Positions 10,501 through 16,414 of a stretch of DNA of 64,000 bases are shown piece after piece. Position 1 is the first letter of the stretch. Each line of letters begins with the position of its first letter. The stretch comes from Sebaldella termitidis ATCC 33386. GTDB lineage: Bacteria; Fusobacteriota; Fusobacteriia; Fusobacteriales; Leptotrichiaceae. A program made the translations under genes and the position numbers. A model generated the notes under the pieces. It saw only the letters and a list, made by a program, of their open reading frames with translations, was not told the DNA's origin and made no database searches. The stretch is from contig NC_013517.1 in NCBI RefSeq assembly GCF_000024405.1, positions 558,001 through 622,000 of the forward strand. The letters are read 5' to 3'.

Positions 10501-11179
10501 TTTTGAATTTGATGATTCAGACAGTAAAGACAGAGCCGATACATTTCAGATAGGAGTTCACAATAAATACAGTACAAACGGATGGAATTTTAAAAATGAT
10601 CTGCTTGGAAGAATGAGTATCCACAATGTTGACAGAAATATAAAATGGAGCGACGGAAATAAATCGGAATTAAGCTCTGATTATAATGTTTACGGTGTAT
10701 CATCACTGAATAGTGCAGGCAGAGAAATAGATCTGGGGAATAACTTTACTTTGGAGCCGTATGCAGGTTTGGAATTAGGTTATGCTGTTCACTCTGACTT
10801 TGAAGAAAAGGACGGCATTGAAAAGCTGAAGGTCAGGGAAAATGATGCGTATTCAGTGAAACCAAGTGCAGGAATACGTTTTGGAGTAAAAAAGGATATA
10901 AAGGATTCGGGCTGGATGGTAAAAGGAAATCTCGGAGCAGCCTATGAATACGAACTGGGAGATATGAACAGACAGGAAGAAGCAAGTGTAATAAATATAG
11001 AAAATGGTTATCATAAACTTGCCAAAGTATCAGAAGATAAAGGGATGCTAAAAGTAAATGCTTCCGGCGGAGTGGAGTTCAAGGAAAGATACGGAATTTA
11101 TGTTACAGGTGAATATGCTGCTGGAAATGATGACAGGGAAGATTATAAAATAGGAGTAACGTTAAAAGCTTCATTTTAA
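4547..11179 (+). CDS. giant fusobacterial-type autotransporter 1
   Basis: Type Va secreted surface protein of 2210 residues. Parts in order: signal peptide (about 1-25); a conserved N-terminal segment (about 27-95) ending in LQGDYIVKPEYLEWQIFF; a long passenger (about 100-1850) made of beta-helix-like repeats with recurring N-x-G-x-I and S-x-G-I-Y turns; then a C-terminal outer-membrane beta barrel (about 1928-2210) ending in the usual aromatic residue (LKASF). The barrel inserts in the outer membrane and exposes the passenger. The N-terminal segment and barrel are close to those of the protein at 48050 (shared LREVERTYKH and SIHNVDRNI). Adhesion is the usual role of this family but the ligand cannot be told. 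Start: AAAGGAG 6 bases before ATG. Two palindromes precede it. Confidence 0.95.
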   Translation: MKKNEKFLKTFLMLNAVMTGVAAAGTNNVKYEKMYEKMTKNISTNKSNKDNYQLIERILNQRNKELKDLHLQGDYIVKPEYLEWQIFFNSFADKIKINGKQENAVTYNEDRVKSVNFAMMLPIKGIQDKNISLDISAIQPPYITPSISAVNPVAMTSPTINHDSFTLPAAPAPKAPYFGTGSQSYNTPVGKLTSNVVYNTTGNAVYENLNVSSSAAGTEILVKGTVTDITGTADYENGLYSGTTSALTSYTHSFATFDVINIGNNGMFEVKGDWTYRSNSVINGHTSYGFLSYRPYYVNTDSQVTFSGNLALRNKANYVNGSATGMVGLSLNADNVTSNPTGKATLENKGTITLGVLDPGDSYYRMVGMQLESGSTYKIDSELINSGTIILNSNYTSSMAGMQINLSNDSRYTGNSLVKIGNIKMKSSGENYTSAIGVIFGHTSNLGLVDSNVIVDGSGGLIDIEAYLGNGIQINRVNKPQSSNNGVENFKNLNMLINGKSIIGISRSTNNAAENAVDMIMTGDVISSIKFGPNSVESTMFMPVRDVIILDASLKDSVGVINEGRGNSVGYIYTAATNATANYATLKNYMPIEIGSGAEAMTALGVRVAGTVENYADIINNSSPYTESGVVYGAKGLVSDLNQAVMTNYGNIDMNGKNATAFYNGFLLNSASDHTVINNEKGIVIYSTASHRGSSLGYVAGESNVSANKLEVNGSDGVVAFSHGGNITLSPLTAGGTLELTANGENTYAFYHQKGGGNIAGKIKINGTINANVKNGGIGLHYTGTGVTAAPVNLGTELATIIDSSGGTLNIITDSDSYNLTLKNTTVNLSNLSNLNFDNVTFTPDAKTKMYDGGLFVDIDSNIDKNNNTGSKAYRNTGMSASNVTVNSGITITGTENSLTAVGQDFSDIVRWGELANKGTISLSGDESTGIYGKKSTIENTGSINLSGKDTTTIYSIDSSVKNTGEIKTGDKGVGIYSEIDPYSFAILTVENDGKIEAGTGTGAVGIYSVLKNTNIPYYNHETILNTNSDIDMRKSQNSVGIYSIDRNVSGTDSGKISIGKDSYGVYVNNGDVSLNNLTLNISGDNSVGIYTNGTGSFSGNGTVNVDGKGIVILNIESTGTYNQNFVVNSTAGSSYIFQNLKNRTLVSNNTVNLGEGGTYINAVDSNVTLDINSDLNSFNTATGNYDSRMIGAVSSGGTGSITNKGIISFGDESAGLYARDGGQIINEGSISLGANSVGLYGEGTGANITNDILAEINVRDNSVGIVSNNGDSITSSGKINGTGERLTGIYSDSINNTVIQVNGDITLTGNKSVGAYLAGTGLQTFTNNAVITSGSSNSDLDPAIGIYNNGSGNKIINNNTIKTGDNSVSIYNNSGEIIQNSGNITTGQNSVGIYTNSGKVSLLAGSMNINGADSVGIYASENAEIENNLSMTFTDSSYGIVANSGSKLINNSGAVIMGESSVFIYSKGGNEVLNKAGSDITLTGSNSSGIYTTDGTDIENHGHITADTGLGNIGISNKGGSVLNTGNIKTGDSIIIDEENTFLNTYSVGVYGENTKGFKNTGNIEAGYRGIGLYIKDNTGEALNSGDIKSDKEGVMGIYAENSTVKNTGNITLSGDESIGIAAAKKVTAVNSGVITMNGNNSIGIYANISSKIINEKTGVININGNNSTGIQLSLGSTLENYGQINMASGIYGSKDIAIGDQGYTPPSIVNAGVIMVDEKFEIDGINLTIKVDPDSLRLPTLEEITLGGYSPEDLNAGFLISNSTSIKAPSFDLGGNTTKIDPNFTQGTNMRVYKFVNVFDPSTPEGGPNTGEVAVESGSLTFDAIPVVNKDSGGIDIWMEKINYNKFTQGTWYNEFSENIESGYLNAAGDSLKLYDRLDLISTQSALNNDFEQLAGNVYSNIMQREQNIGSMFNNTLDILQNSENNTKENVKIGVVAGYGSREEKTSGVPDYDYKTYGVLGLREVERTYKHKFGYSLGYTQTNFEFDDSDSKDRADTFQIGVHNKYSTNGWNFKNDLLGRMSIHNVDRNIKWSDGNKSELSSDYNVYGVSSLNSAGREIDLGNNFTLEPYAGLELGYAVHSDFEEKDGIEKLKVRENDAYSVKPSAGIRFGVKKDIKDSGWMVKGNLGAAYEYELGDMNRQEEASVINIENGYHKLAKVSEDKGMLKVNASGGVEFKERYGIYVTGEYAAGNDDREDYKIGVTLKASF

Positions 11180-11213
11180 AAAATAAAGTTTTTATAATTT
11201 TAATTAGTACGCT

Positions 11214-11744
11214 TTATCCAAATTCATTTTTCGTGAATATTCGTAAGAATCAAAAAAAACTTTACATTTGATATCCCCCTTAGATGTACACTTTGATACT
11301 AATTTATCAAAATACGCCTGCTCTTTTTCTTGAGCAGTGGGTCTTTTACCTATAATTGAACTAAATCCATTATATTTTTCTGCTACATAAATACCATTAG
11401 AGGAAGTAACGACAACACCATGTGTGTAAGCTTTGTTAGTTAATAATACTTTGCAGTCATTGACACCACAATATTCTAAAGAATTTTGTGTAGCAATATT
11501 TTTATTCTTAATTATGTGCTAAACCATAATAACCTGTACTTGGACTATATGCAAAAATAATCCAGTCCACTGGTCTTGCTTTTTGTTTTGTAGGCGTTGT
11601 ATTTACTACAGCAGAACAATATTGACCAAATGTAACCCAACTTCCATTAGGACATGTACATATTTGTGAATTACAGGCATTTGCATAAGAAAGAGAAGTT
11701 GAAACACAAAATAGTACAAAGATAAATAACAATAATTTTTTCAT
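11214..11744 (-). pseudogene. frameshifted DUF4189-like secreted protein
   Basis: A gene of the same family as 12651-13181 and 13914-14423, broken by one indel. From the ATG at 11744 (AAGGAGA upstream) it encodes a signal peptide, the Cys-rich CNSQICTCPNGSWVTFGQYC block and WIIFAYSPSTGYYGLAHN. It then stops at about 11518-11520. One extra T at that point explains it: in the shifted frame the protein continues as NKNIATQNSLEYCGVNDCKV, VVVTSSNGIYVAEKYNGFSS, LVSKCTSKGDIKCKVFFDSY, to a TAA at 11214-11216. All parts of intact relatives are present, so the break looks recent. The promoter at 11793-11821 is intact. Confidence 0.85.
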
Positions 11745-11792
11745 ATACTTTCTCCTTTGAATAAATTTAATTCCTCTTTGAATCATGGGTAA

Positions 11793-11821
11793 ATTATAAT
11801 TCATTTAGTGAATAAAATCAA
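11793..11821 (-). promoter_or_regulatory. secretome cassette promoter
   Basis: On the minus strand: TTGATT (11821-11816), 17-bp spacer, TATAAT (11798-11793). The spacer contains the inverted repeat ATTCA-N5-TGAAT. Followed by the TTCAAAGGAG leader. Confidence 0.75.
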
Positions 11822-12009
11822 TAAAAAAACTGAGTACTTCAGGATATTAAAACAGAAGAATAGATGATAAAAATAGGCTTATTTATAAATTTGATAATGA
11901 AATAATACAATGTAAAACACACTATGGCGATAAATAATTGAATATAACGGCAACTGATAATACCAACTGTTTTTTTATAAGAAAATAGGCTAAAATTCCT
12001 TGAAAGTAT

Positions 12010-12042
12010 AAAAAAAAAGAGACTGAAAATTAGATGTCTCTT
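12010..12042 (-). terminator. terminator of the DKNYY gene
   Basis: On the minus strand, AGAGAC and GTCTCT (12018-12023 / 12036-12041) form a stem followed by a run of nine T. Confidence 0.7.
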
Positions 12043-12064
12043 CTTGTATTTCTTAGTTTTATGT

Positions 12065-12511
12065 TTAATTTAATGGAGTTTTATCAATGATATATTCATA
12101 AGCACCAAATTGAGTACTATATAATATTTTGTATTTGAAATTTTTATCAAAAAAATTTTTATCGTCTATATAATTGAAAGTTTTAGGGTCAGCTCCATCA
12201 ATTTTTGTTTCTTTATAGAAGACTGAATCTTTATCCAAAGAATAATATAATTCCAAAACTTTAAAAGTTTCAAGATCGGCTCCCAGAATTTTTGTACTTA
12301 GAAAATAAACTGAATTTTTATCTTTTCCATAAAGATATGATGATGGAATATTTTCAAAAGAATCCGGGTCAGCATCAATAATTTCAAGATCGGTATAATA
12401 AACAGTATTTCCTTTAACCCAATAACCAAATGACTCTACTTGCCTTGCATTTATAATAAAATTGAAAGTAGTAAAAAAAAATAATATAGTAATTAAAAAA
12501 AGTTTTCTCAT
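12065..12511 (-). CDS. secreted DKNYY-repeat protein
   Basis: A 148-residue exported protein made of DKNYY-family repeats. The signal peptide covers about residues 1-22. At least three repeats follow, each of the form DK(N/D)SV(Y/F)(F/Y), then I-x-GAD-x-x-TF: KGNTVYYTDLEIIDADPDSF, KDKNSVYFLSTKILGADLETF split by a residue, and DKDSVFYKETKIDGADPKTF. The family is common in surface or lipoproteins of host-associated bacteria and its biochemical role is unknown to me. Start: AAGGAGAATATTT before ATG, behind the shared promoter cassette (12557-12585). It has its own terminator, so it is a single-gene unit. The decayed gene at 823 is a relative. Confidence 0.85.
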   Translation of the reverse strand: MRKLFLITILFFFTTFNFIINARQVESFGYWVKGNTVYYTDLEIIDADPDSFENIPSSYLYGKDKNSVYFLSTKILGADLETFKVLELYYSLDKDSVFYKETKIDGADPKTFNYIDDKNFFDKNFKYKILYSTQFGAYEYIIDKTPLN

Positions 12512-12556
12512 AAATATTCTCCTTTGAATAATTTTTTATAACTAAATAATCAATAA

Positions 12557-12585
12557 ATTATAATTCATTTAGTAAATAAAAGCAA
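12557..12585 (-). promoter_or_regulatory. secretome cassette promoter
   Basis: On the minus strand: TTGCTT (12585-12580), 17-bp spacer, TATAAT (12562-12557). The spacer has a degenerate form of the ATTCA-N5-TGAAT repeat. Confidence 0.7.
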
Positions 12586-12602
12586 TAAAAAAACTGAGTG
12601 CT

Positions 12603-12637
12603 AAAAAAAGAGACTTTTAACTTTCAATCTCTTTTTT
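12603..12637 (-). terminator. terminator of the DUF4189-like gene at 12651
   Basis: AAAAAAAGAGA and TCTCTTTTTT flank a short loop, with T runs in both directions. It lies 14 bp after the stop of the gene at 12651. Confidence 0.65.
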
Positions 12638-12650
12638 GTGTTTCTTAGTT

Positions 12651-13181
12651 TTAATTTCTTCGTCCAAATTTTTCCTCATATGCTTTACTGTTATGTAACA
12701 GTATTCTTGAATTAAAAACAACTTTACAATCTATACCGCCTTTATCTTTACATTTTTTTAATAAATCTTCATAATAAGAGGTGCTCTTGTCATAAAAATA
12801 GTGATTAAATGATTTAAATTCCATTATATTATTTGATGAAAGTGCAATAAGTAAAGTTTTATCGTGTTCTTTTACAGATTTAATGACTTTACATTCCGAA
12901 GAACCACAATTTTTTAGTGATTCGCTTTCAGATGTTTTTTTATCCTTACCCTTACCAATACCATAACTTTTTCGAGTACTATCATAAGAAAAACTAAACC
13001 AAACCTTAGGAAGACTATAATCAGGTGAATATGTAGGTTGGTTATAGGCAGGACAATATTGCCCTGTAGTAACATATCCACCGCCGGGGCACATACATAC
13101 CTGTGCATTGCACCCTGCAGCTAAGCCTTTTATATTTATCATTTCAAATAATATTAGTATAAATAAAAATAATTTTTTCAT
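12651..13181 (-). CDS. secreted DUF4189-like protein with Cys-rich block
   Basis: A 176-residue exported protein. Signal peptide about residues 1-20. The mature part opens with CNAQVCMCPGGGYVTTGQYC, a four-cysteine block nearly identical in the proteins at 13914 and 11214. A DUF4189-like core follows: WFSFSYDSTRKSYGIGKG, then DKKTSESESLKNCGSSECKV, then a Ser/Asn-rich turn. The C-terminal third has a second cysteine pair, KCKDKGGIDCKVVF. Even numbers of paired cysteines suggest disulfides outside the cytoplasm. Function unknown. It follows the gene at 13342 by 160 bp with AAGGAGAATATC before its ATG. Confidence 0.85.
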   Translation of the reverse strand: MKKLFLFILILFEMINIKGLAAGCNAQVCMCPGGGYVTTGQYCPAYNQPTYSPDYSLPKVWFSFSYDSTRKSYGIGKGKDKKTSESESLKNCGSSECKVIKSVKEHDKTLLIALSSNNIMEFKSFNHYFYDKSTSYYEDLLKKCKDKGGIDCKVVFNSRILLHNSKAYEEKFGRRN

Positions 13182-13341
13182 TGATATTCTCCTTTTAGCT
13201 TTTTATATAAAATCTCTGTACATCATTAAATAATACCTACACCTGTTCTATGAATATTAAAATTAAAAGAAGCCACAGCATTATTTTTGAAACTATCAAT
13301 AACTTTAAGACAATAGCCAGAAAGCTATAATTTACTTAGAA

Positions 13342-13842
13342 TTATTTCATGTAGGAGCAAATGCTTGTTTCTATTTTACATGATTTTCCATTTTTATTCT
13401 TACATTTTGTTAATGCTCTATCTTCTGCTTTTTTTAACAGTTCTTGTTGTGTAGCCTGACCTGTCCACCAAAAGCCAGTTGCTTCATAGGCAGAAATTTC
13501 ATCTACTTTTGAATAAGCAAATGCTCCACATTCACTTGGAGACATTTGAATTACTTTACAATTACCTTGGCATCTCTCTTCAACAGATTTCTTTGCAGAT
13601 TTCTTATCTGTATAATTATATGCAGTTGCCCAATTTCCAGTCTTTTCATTTATGGCTATTGCTCCGTAATAAGTTGGTGAATAAGAATTATTGTTAGTAT
13701 TGCTGCCAGTATTGTTTTGGGTACCACTAGGATTTCTACAAACTTCAATAGGTATAGTTACTCCGCATCCATAAGGATCTGAGAGAGATTGAAGACTCAA
13801 GGTAATAAATAATATCATAATAGTAAATAGTAATTTTTTCAT
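13342..13842 (-). CDS. secreted DUF4189 protein
   Basis: A 166-residue exported protein and the clearest DUF4189 member here. Signal peptide about 1-21. A short Asn/Ser/Thr-rich linker follows (about 40-55), then the domain: YYGAIAINEKTGNWATAYNY, DKKSAKKSVEERCQGNCKVI and ECGAFAYSK, the usual order of tryptophan, Ala-rich helix and two cysteine pairs. It ends KCKNKNGKSCKIETSICSYM, parallel to the C-terminus of its neighbours. The four-cysteine CPGG block is replaced by GCGVTIPIEVCRNPSG. It lies 71 bp after the gene at 13914 with AAGGAGAATATTT before ATG and no clear own promoter, so it is probably co-transcribed with that gene. Confidence 0.87.
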   Translation of the reverse strand: MKKLLFTIMILFITLSLQSLSDPYGCGVTIPIEVCRNPSGTQNNTGSNTNNNSYSPTYYGAIAINEKTGNWATAYNYTDKKSAKKSVEERCQGNCKVIQMSPSECGAFAYSKVDEISAYEATGFWWTGQATQQELLKKAEDRALTKCKNKNGKSCKIETSICSYMK

Positions 13843-13913
13843 AAATATTCTCCTTTGAATTATTTTTATAATTAGATAGTTTTTTATGTATATATAGTCT
13901 TAATTCTTATTTT

Positions 13914-14423
13914 TTAGTAACCTAAATTTTTATCTTTTCGATAAAGATAAGCAGAATCAAATACAAGTTTACAATTTGACCCGCCTTTAGCTTTGCATTT
14001 TTTAATTAAGTTATCAATTCTTTTCTCGTATTGTTCCCAAGTAGAACTTCCGAATGATGAATATGTTACCATTACACCGTTGGATGAAACTGCAGCAAGG
14101 GAAATGCCACCAGGAACTTTTTGTGATTTTTCAATTTTACATTCAGCTGTTCCACATTTTTTTAAAGCTTCATTTTGTGCTGTTTTTTTGTCATAACCAG
14201 TTCCTACTCCATAAATATTTTTATTTTTGTCATAAGAAAAAGCATACCATTTGGTTAAAACTGACTGACTAGGTGTATTATTATTATAAACAGGACAATA
14301 TTGACCAGTAGTAACATAGCCACCACCAGGACATGTACATATTTGAGCACTGCAGCCATTAGCTAAAGATTGCACGCTAAGAATACCAAATAATATTAAA
14401 ATAAAAAACAATAATTTTTTCAT
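13914..14423 (-). CDS. secreted DUF4189-like protein with Cys-rich block
   Basis: A 169-residue exported protein. Signal peptide about 1-21. Next comes the block CSAQICTCPGGGYVTTGQYC, then WYAFSYDKNKNIYGVGTGY, DKKTAQNEALKKCGTAECKI, LAAVSSNGVMVTYSS and KCKAKGGSNCKLVFDSAYLY. Order and cysteines match the proteins at 12651 and 11214. Start: AAGGAGAAAAATAT before ATG, behind the shared promoter cassette at 14473-14501. It probably heads a transcript that also covers 13342. Function unknown. Tandem paralogues beside a giant autotransporter suggest a duplicated surface-associated family. Confidence 0.85.
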   Translation of the reverse strand: MKKLLFFILILFGILSVQSLANGCSAQICTCPGGGYVTTGQYCPVYNNNTPSQSVLTKWYAFSYDKNKNIYGVGTGYDKKTAQNEALKKCGTAECKIEKSQKVPGGISLAAVSSNGVMVTYSSFGSSTWEQYEKRIDNLIKKCKAKGGSNCKLVFDSAYLYRKDKNLGY

Positions 14424-14472
14424 ATATTTTTCTCCTTTGAATAAATTTAATTCTTATCTGAATCATGGATAA

Positions 14473-14501
14473 ATTATAATTCATTTAGTGAATAAAATCA
14501 A
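14473..14501 (-). promoter_or_regulatory. secretome cassette promoter
   Basis: On the minus strand: TTGATT (14501-14496), 17-bp spacer, TATAAT (14478-14473). The spacer contains ATTCA-N5-TGAAT, identical to the copy at 11793. Confidence 0.75.
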
Positions 14502-14668
14502 TAAAAAGTCTAAGTGCCAAAAATGCTGAAAAATATTGGAGAATATAATATAATTTCCATTATCAGATGTTGAAAGTGATTAGAATTACATTGAGACGAT
14601 CAGTCAAGAAAACAAGGAAATCATTTCATAAAATTTTTTTTAATTATAAATTATTTAATATAGTATAG

Positions 14669-14697
14669 TTGACAGGAAATTATATATATAGTAAAAT
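14669..14697 (+). promoter_or_regulatory. promoter of the DUF4260 remnant
   Basis: TTGACA (14669-14674), 17-bp spacer, TAAAAT (14692-14697), 30 bp before the ATG at 14727. Confidence 0.65.
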
Positions 14698-14726
14698 GAT
14701 TGTATTTACAAAAAAGTAGGCGCATT

Positions 14727-14918
14727 ATGGTAAAATTTATTTTAAAACTAGAGTCATTATGTTTTTTTCTGTTGCTCATAATTGGATTTATTATGAAAAA
14801 TAATTTGATTGTAAGTTTTGGTGTAATATATGGTTCTCATATTAGTTTTGATAGAATGATTGGCTATGGATTAAAATATAATGATTCTTTCAAAAATACT
14901 CATTTATCTAATATATAA
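14727..14918 (+). pseudogene. DUF4260 membrane protein gene with internal deletion
   Basis: DUF4260 proteins are membrane proteins of about 115 residues with a conserved end. Here the ATG at 14727 opens VKFILKLESLCFFLLLIIGF, the family's first helix. After a short middle the frame goes straight to GVIYGSHISFDRMIGYGLKY and FKNTHL, the family's C-terminal signature. Only 63 residues remain, so roughly 50 residues holding the central helices are missing. The frame is kept and the promoter survives, so a short protein could still be made. I call it a pseudogene because the core is gone. The ATG at 14700 lies too close to the promoter to be the start. Confidence 0.7.
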
Positions 14919-15094
14919 AAGAGAATTCAATCTATAAAATTATAGTAAATAAACATATACCTTTTTTAAGTGTAGAAGAGGTATATTTCCATGTAAAAAA
15001 AGACATGGTTTTCTATTTATATAAATGTGTAAAAATATCTTGAAAATATATTGTTATGAAAAAAGTACGGCTCTCCCAAGTCCGTACTAAGGAA

Positions 15095-15405
15095 CTATTT
15101 TAGAATGAACAGATCAATTCAGCTAGAAGGATCATTTGGAGTAATAAAAGAAAACTATAAATTCAGACAATTTTTACGGAGAGGAAAAAAAAGTAAAAAT
15201 AGAATTTTTATTGATATTTAGAACTTTTAATATAAGAAAATTCAATAGAAAGATGAAAATTGATCGTTTAGGAGTCGCTTTTCATCAAAAGAACTTATGT
15301 TGGAAAAGCAGAAGAATATTATTTTGAAAAAGAAAAATTTTTTAATTTTTTGTTTGTTTAAAATTATGGATATGTTTAAATGTAAAATGACAGGAACTGT
15401 GTCAA
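15095..15405 (+). pseudogene. IS1182-type transposase C-terminal remnant
   Basis: Decayed 3' end of a DDE transposase. From about 15103 the frame reads MNRSIQLEGSFGVIKENYKF then RQFLRRGKKSKNRIF. This matches the C-terminal NRSIQVEGAFGVLK...FRRFLxRGKK signature of IS1182-family transposases. It then shifts frame to FLLIFRTFNIRKFNRKM and LGVAFHQ, and shifts again to KELMLEKQKNIILKKK. At least two frameshifts and the missing catalytic part show it is dead. It sits beside the broken DUF4260 gene, so insertion and later decay may explain the gap at 14919-15475. Confidence 0.72.
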
Positions 15406-15435
15406 AAAAATTCATTTTGACACAGTTCTTTCTAT
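15394..15435 (+). terminator. strong hairpin after the transposase remnant
   Basis: Perfect 14-bp stem GAACTGTGTCAAAA (15394-15407) with TTTTGACACAGTTC (15415-15428), then TTTCTATTTT. Probably a terminator; it could also be a trace of the insertion element's end. Confidence 0.65.
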
Positions 15436-15475
15436 TTTATAATCTTATTTATTATGTATAATAAATATACATAAT

Positions 15476-15892
15476 TTAAATAAACTTTTGAATTATCAGG
15501 CCGATACCAATCACTATTATACCTATAAAAGTATTGAGAACAAAAACGTTATTAACTGCAAAATCTAAAATCAGACCTGTACTCATCTGACCTATAAACA
15601 GTAATACGGTCATATTGACAGAAGATACGGCTTTTAAAGAATAGCTGAGTAAAAAAACAACTGATACGCTGATAACACCGCCTAAAAGCATCCATAGCTC
15701 GAAATGCCGGCTGCCGGCAAGCTGCGGTTTATGAAAATATATAAGTAAGATTATTGAAAATAATAATCCTGATACAAAATTAAAAAATGTACTTTTTAAT
15801 AAGCCTGTTTTACCGGAAAGCTTTGAATTTACACTTCTTGATAAAACTTTGGCAGTTCCTGCCGTTAAAGCACAGAATATAGAAAAAATCAT
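15476..15892 (-). CDS. YdcZ/DMT-type membrane transporter, subunit 2
   Basis: A 138-residue inner-membrane protein with four to five helices, of the YdcZ (DUF606) branch of the drug/metabolite transporter superfamily. Five-helix members usually act as pairs, and this gene follows a second member (15907-16326) by 14 bp with AAGGAGGAATTACC before its ATG. Visible features are the small-residue-rich helices LLGGVISVSVVFLLSYSLKA and LLFIGQMSTGLILDF and a C-terminal helix rich in Ile and Gly. The substrate is unknown. The divergent Crp/Fnr gene at 16415 probably controls the pair. Confidence 0.8.
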   Translation of the reverse strand: MIFSIFCALTAGTAKVLSRSVNSKLSGKTGLLKSTFFNFVSGLLFSIILLIYFHKPQLAGSRHFELWMLLGGVISVSVVFLLSYSLKAVSSVNMTVLLFIGQMSTGLILDFAVNNVFVLNTFIGIIVIGIGLIIQKFI

Positions 15893-15906
15893 GGTAATTC
15901 CTCCTT

Positions 15907-16326
15907 TTAATAAAATATTATAAATATTCCTGAAAGCATAATAAGAAGCGACAGGATTTTCTTTTTATTAATCTTCCTTTTCTCAAGGCTGAAAAAGCCA
16001 AATTGGTCTATAATTAAGGATGCTGTTATTTCTCCTAAAAAACTCAATACTAAAATACTTGAAATGCTGATATGTCCGAAGGCCATATTATTAAATAATG
16101 TTGTTCCCACTCCTATTACTCCTCCAAGATACATCCATACAGGCAGTTTATGATTTTCAAATATTTTTTGTTTTTTTATGCTGATAAAAATAAAACAAAT
16201 GATCACTCCCACTGTATGAATTATTACTGTTGCCAGATAACTTCCAACAGCCTGTGATAGCATCCCGTTAAAAAATACCATTAATGCTATAAGCATTCCA
16301 ATAATAACTGCTGTTATATTATACAT
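15907..16326 (-). CDS. YdcZ/DMT-type membrane transporter, subunit 1
   Basis: A 139-residue membrane protein of the same YdcZ family as its downstream partner. The shared pattern is MYLGGVIGVGTTLFNNMAFG and ILVLSFLGEITASLIIDQFG, against LLGGVISVSV and FIGQMSTGLILDF in the partner. I use the ATG at 16326, preceded by AGAGGTG, rather than a start 19 codons upstream that would read through the operator. Two such small proteins encoded together likely assemble as an antiparallel heterodimer. Substrate unknown. Confidence 0.82.
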   Translation of the reverse strand: MYNITAVIIGMLIALMVFFNGMLSQAVGSYLATVIIHTVGVIICFIFISIKKQKIFENHKLPVWMYLGGVIGVGTTLFNNMAFGHISISSILVLSFLGEITASLIIDQFGFFSLEKRKINKKKILSLLIMLSGIFIIFY

Positions 16327-16370
16327 AAAATACACCTCTTTATAATAAGTATAGAATTTTTTCATTGAAA

Positions 16371-16396
16371 AAGAGTATGACATATGTCATACTCTT
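16371..16396. promoter_or_regulatory. 26-bp perfect palindrome between YdcZ pair and Crp/Fnr gene
   Basis: Half-site AAGAGTATGACAT followed directly by its exact complement. It lies between divergent genes, 18 bp before the regulator start at 16415, and is the likely operator of that regulator. Confidence 0.75.
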
Positions 16397-16414
16397 ATGA
16401 AGAGAGGTGATTAT

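Noticed and set aside
14963-15010. Two overlapping hairpins after the DUF4260 remnant as a riboswitch
   Set aside because: Stems are 6-7 bp with little T run and no gene follows.
15065-15092. AGTACGG/CCGTACT hairpin as a terminator
   Set aside because: No T run follows; it is probably part of the decayed transposase region.
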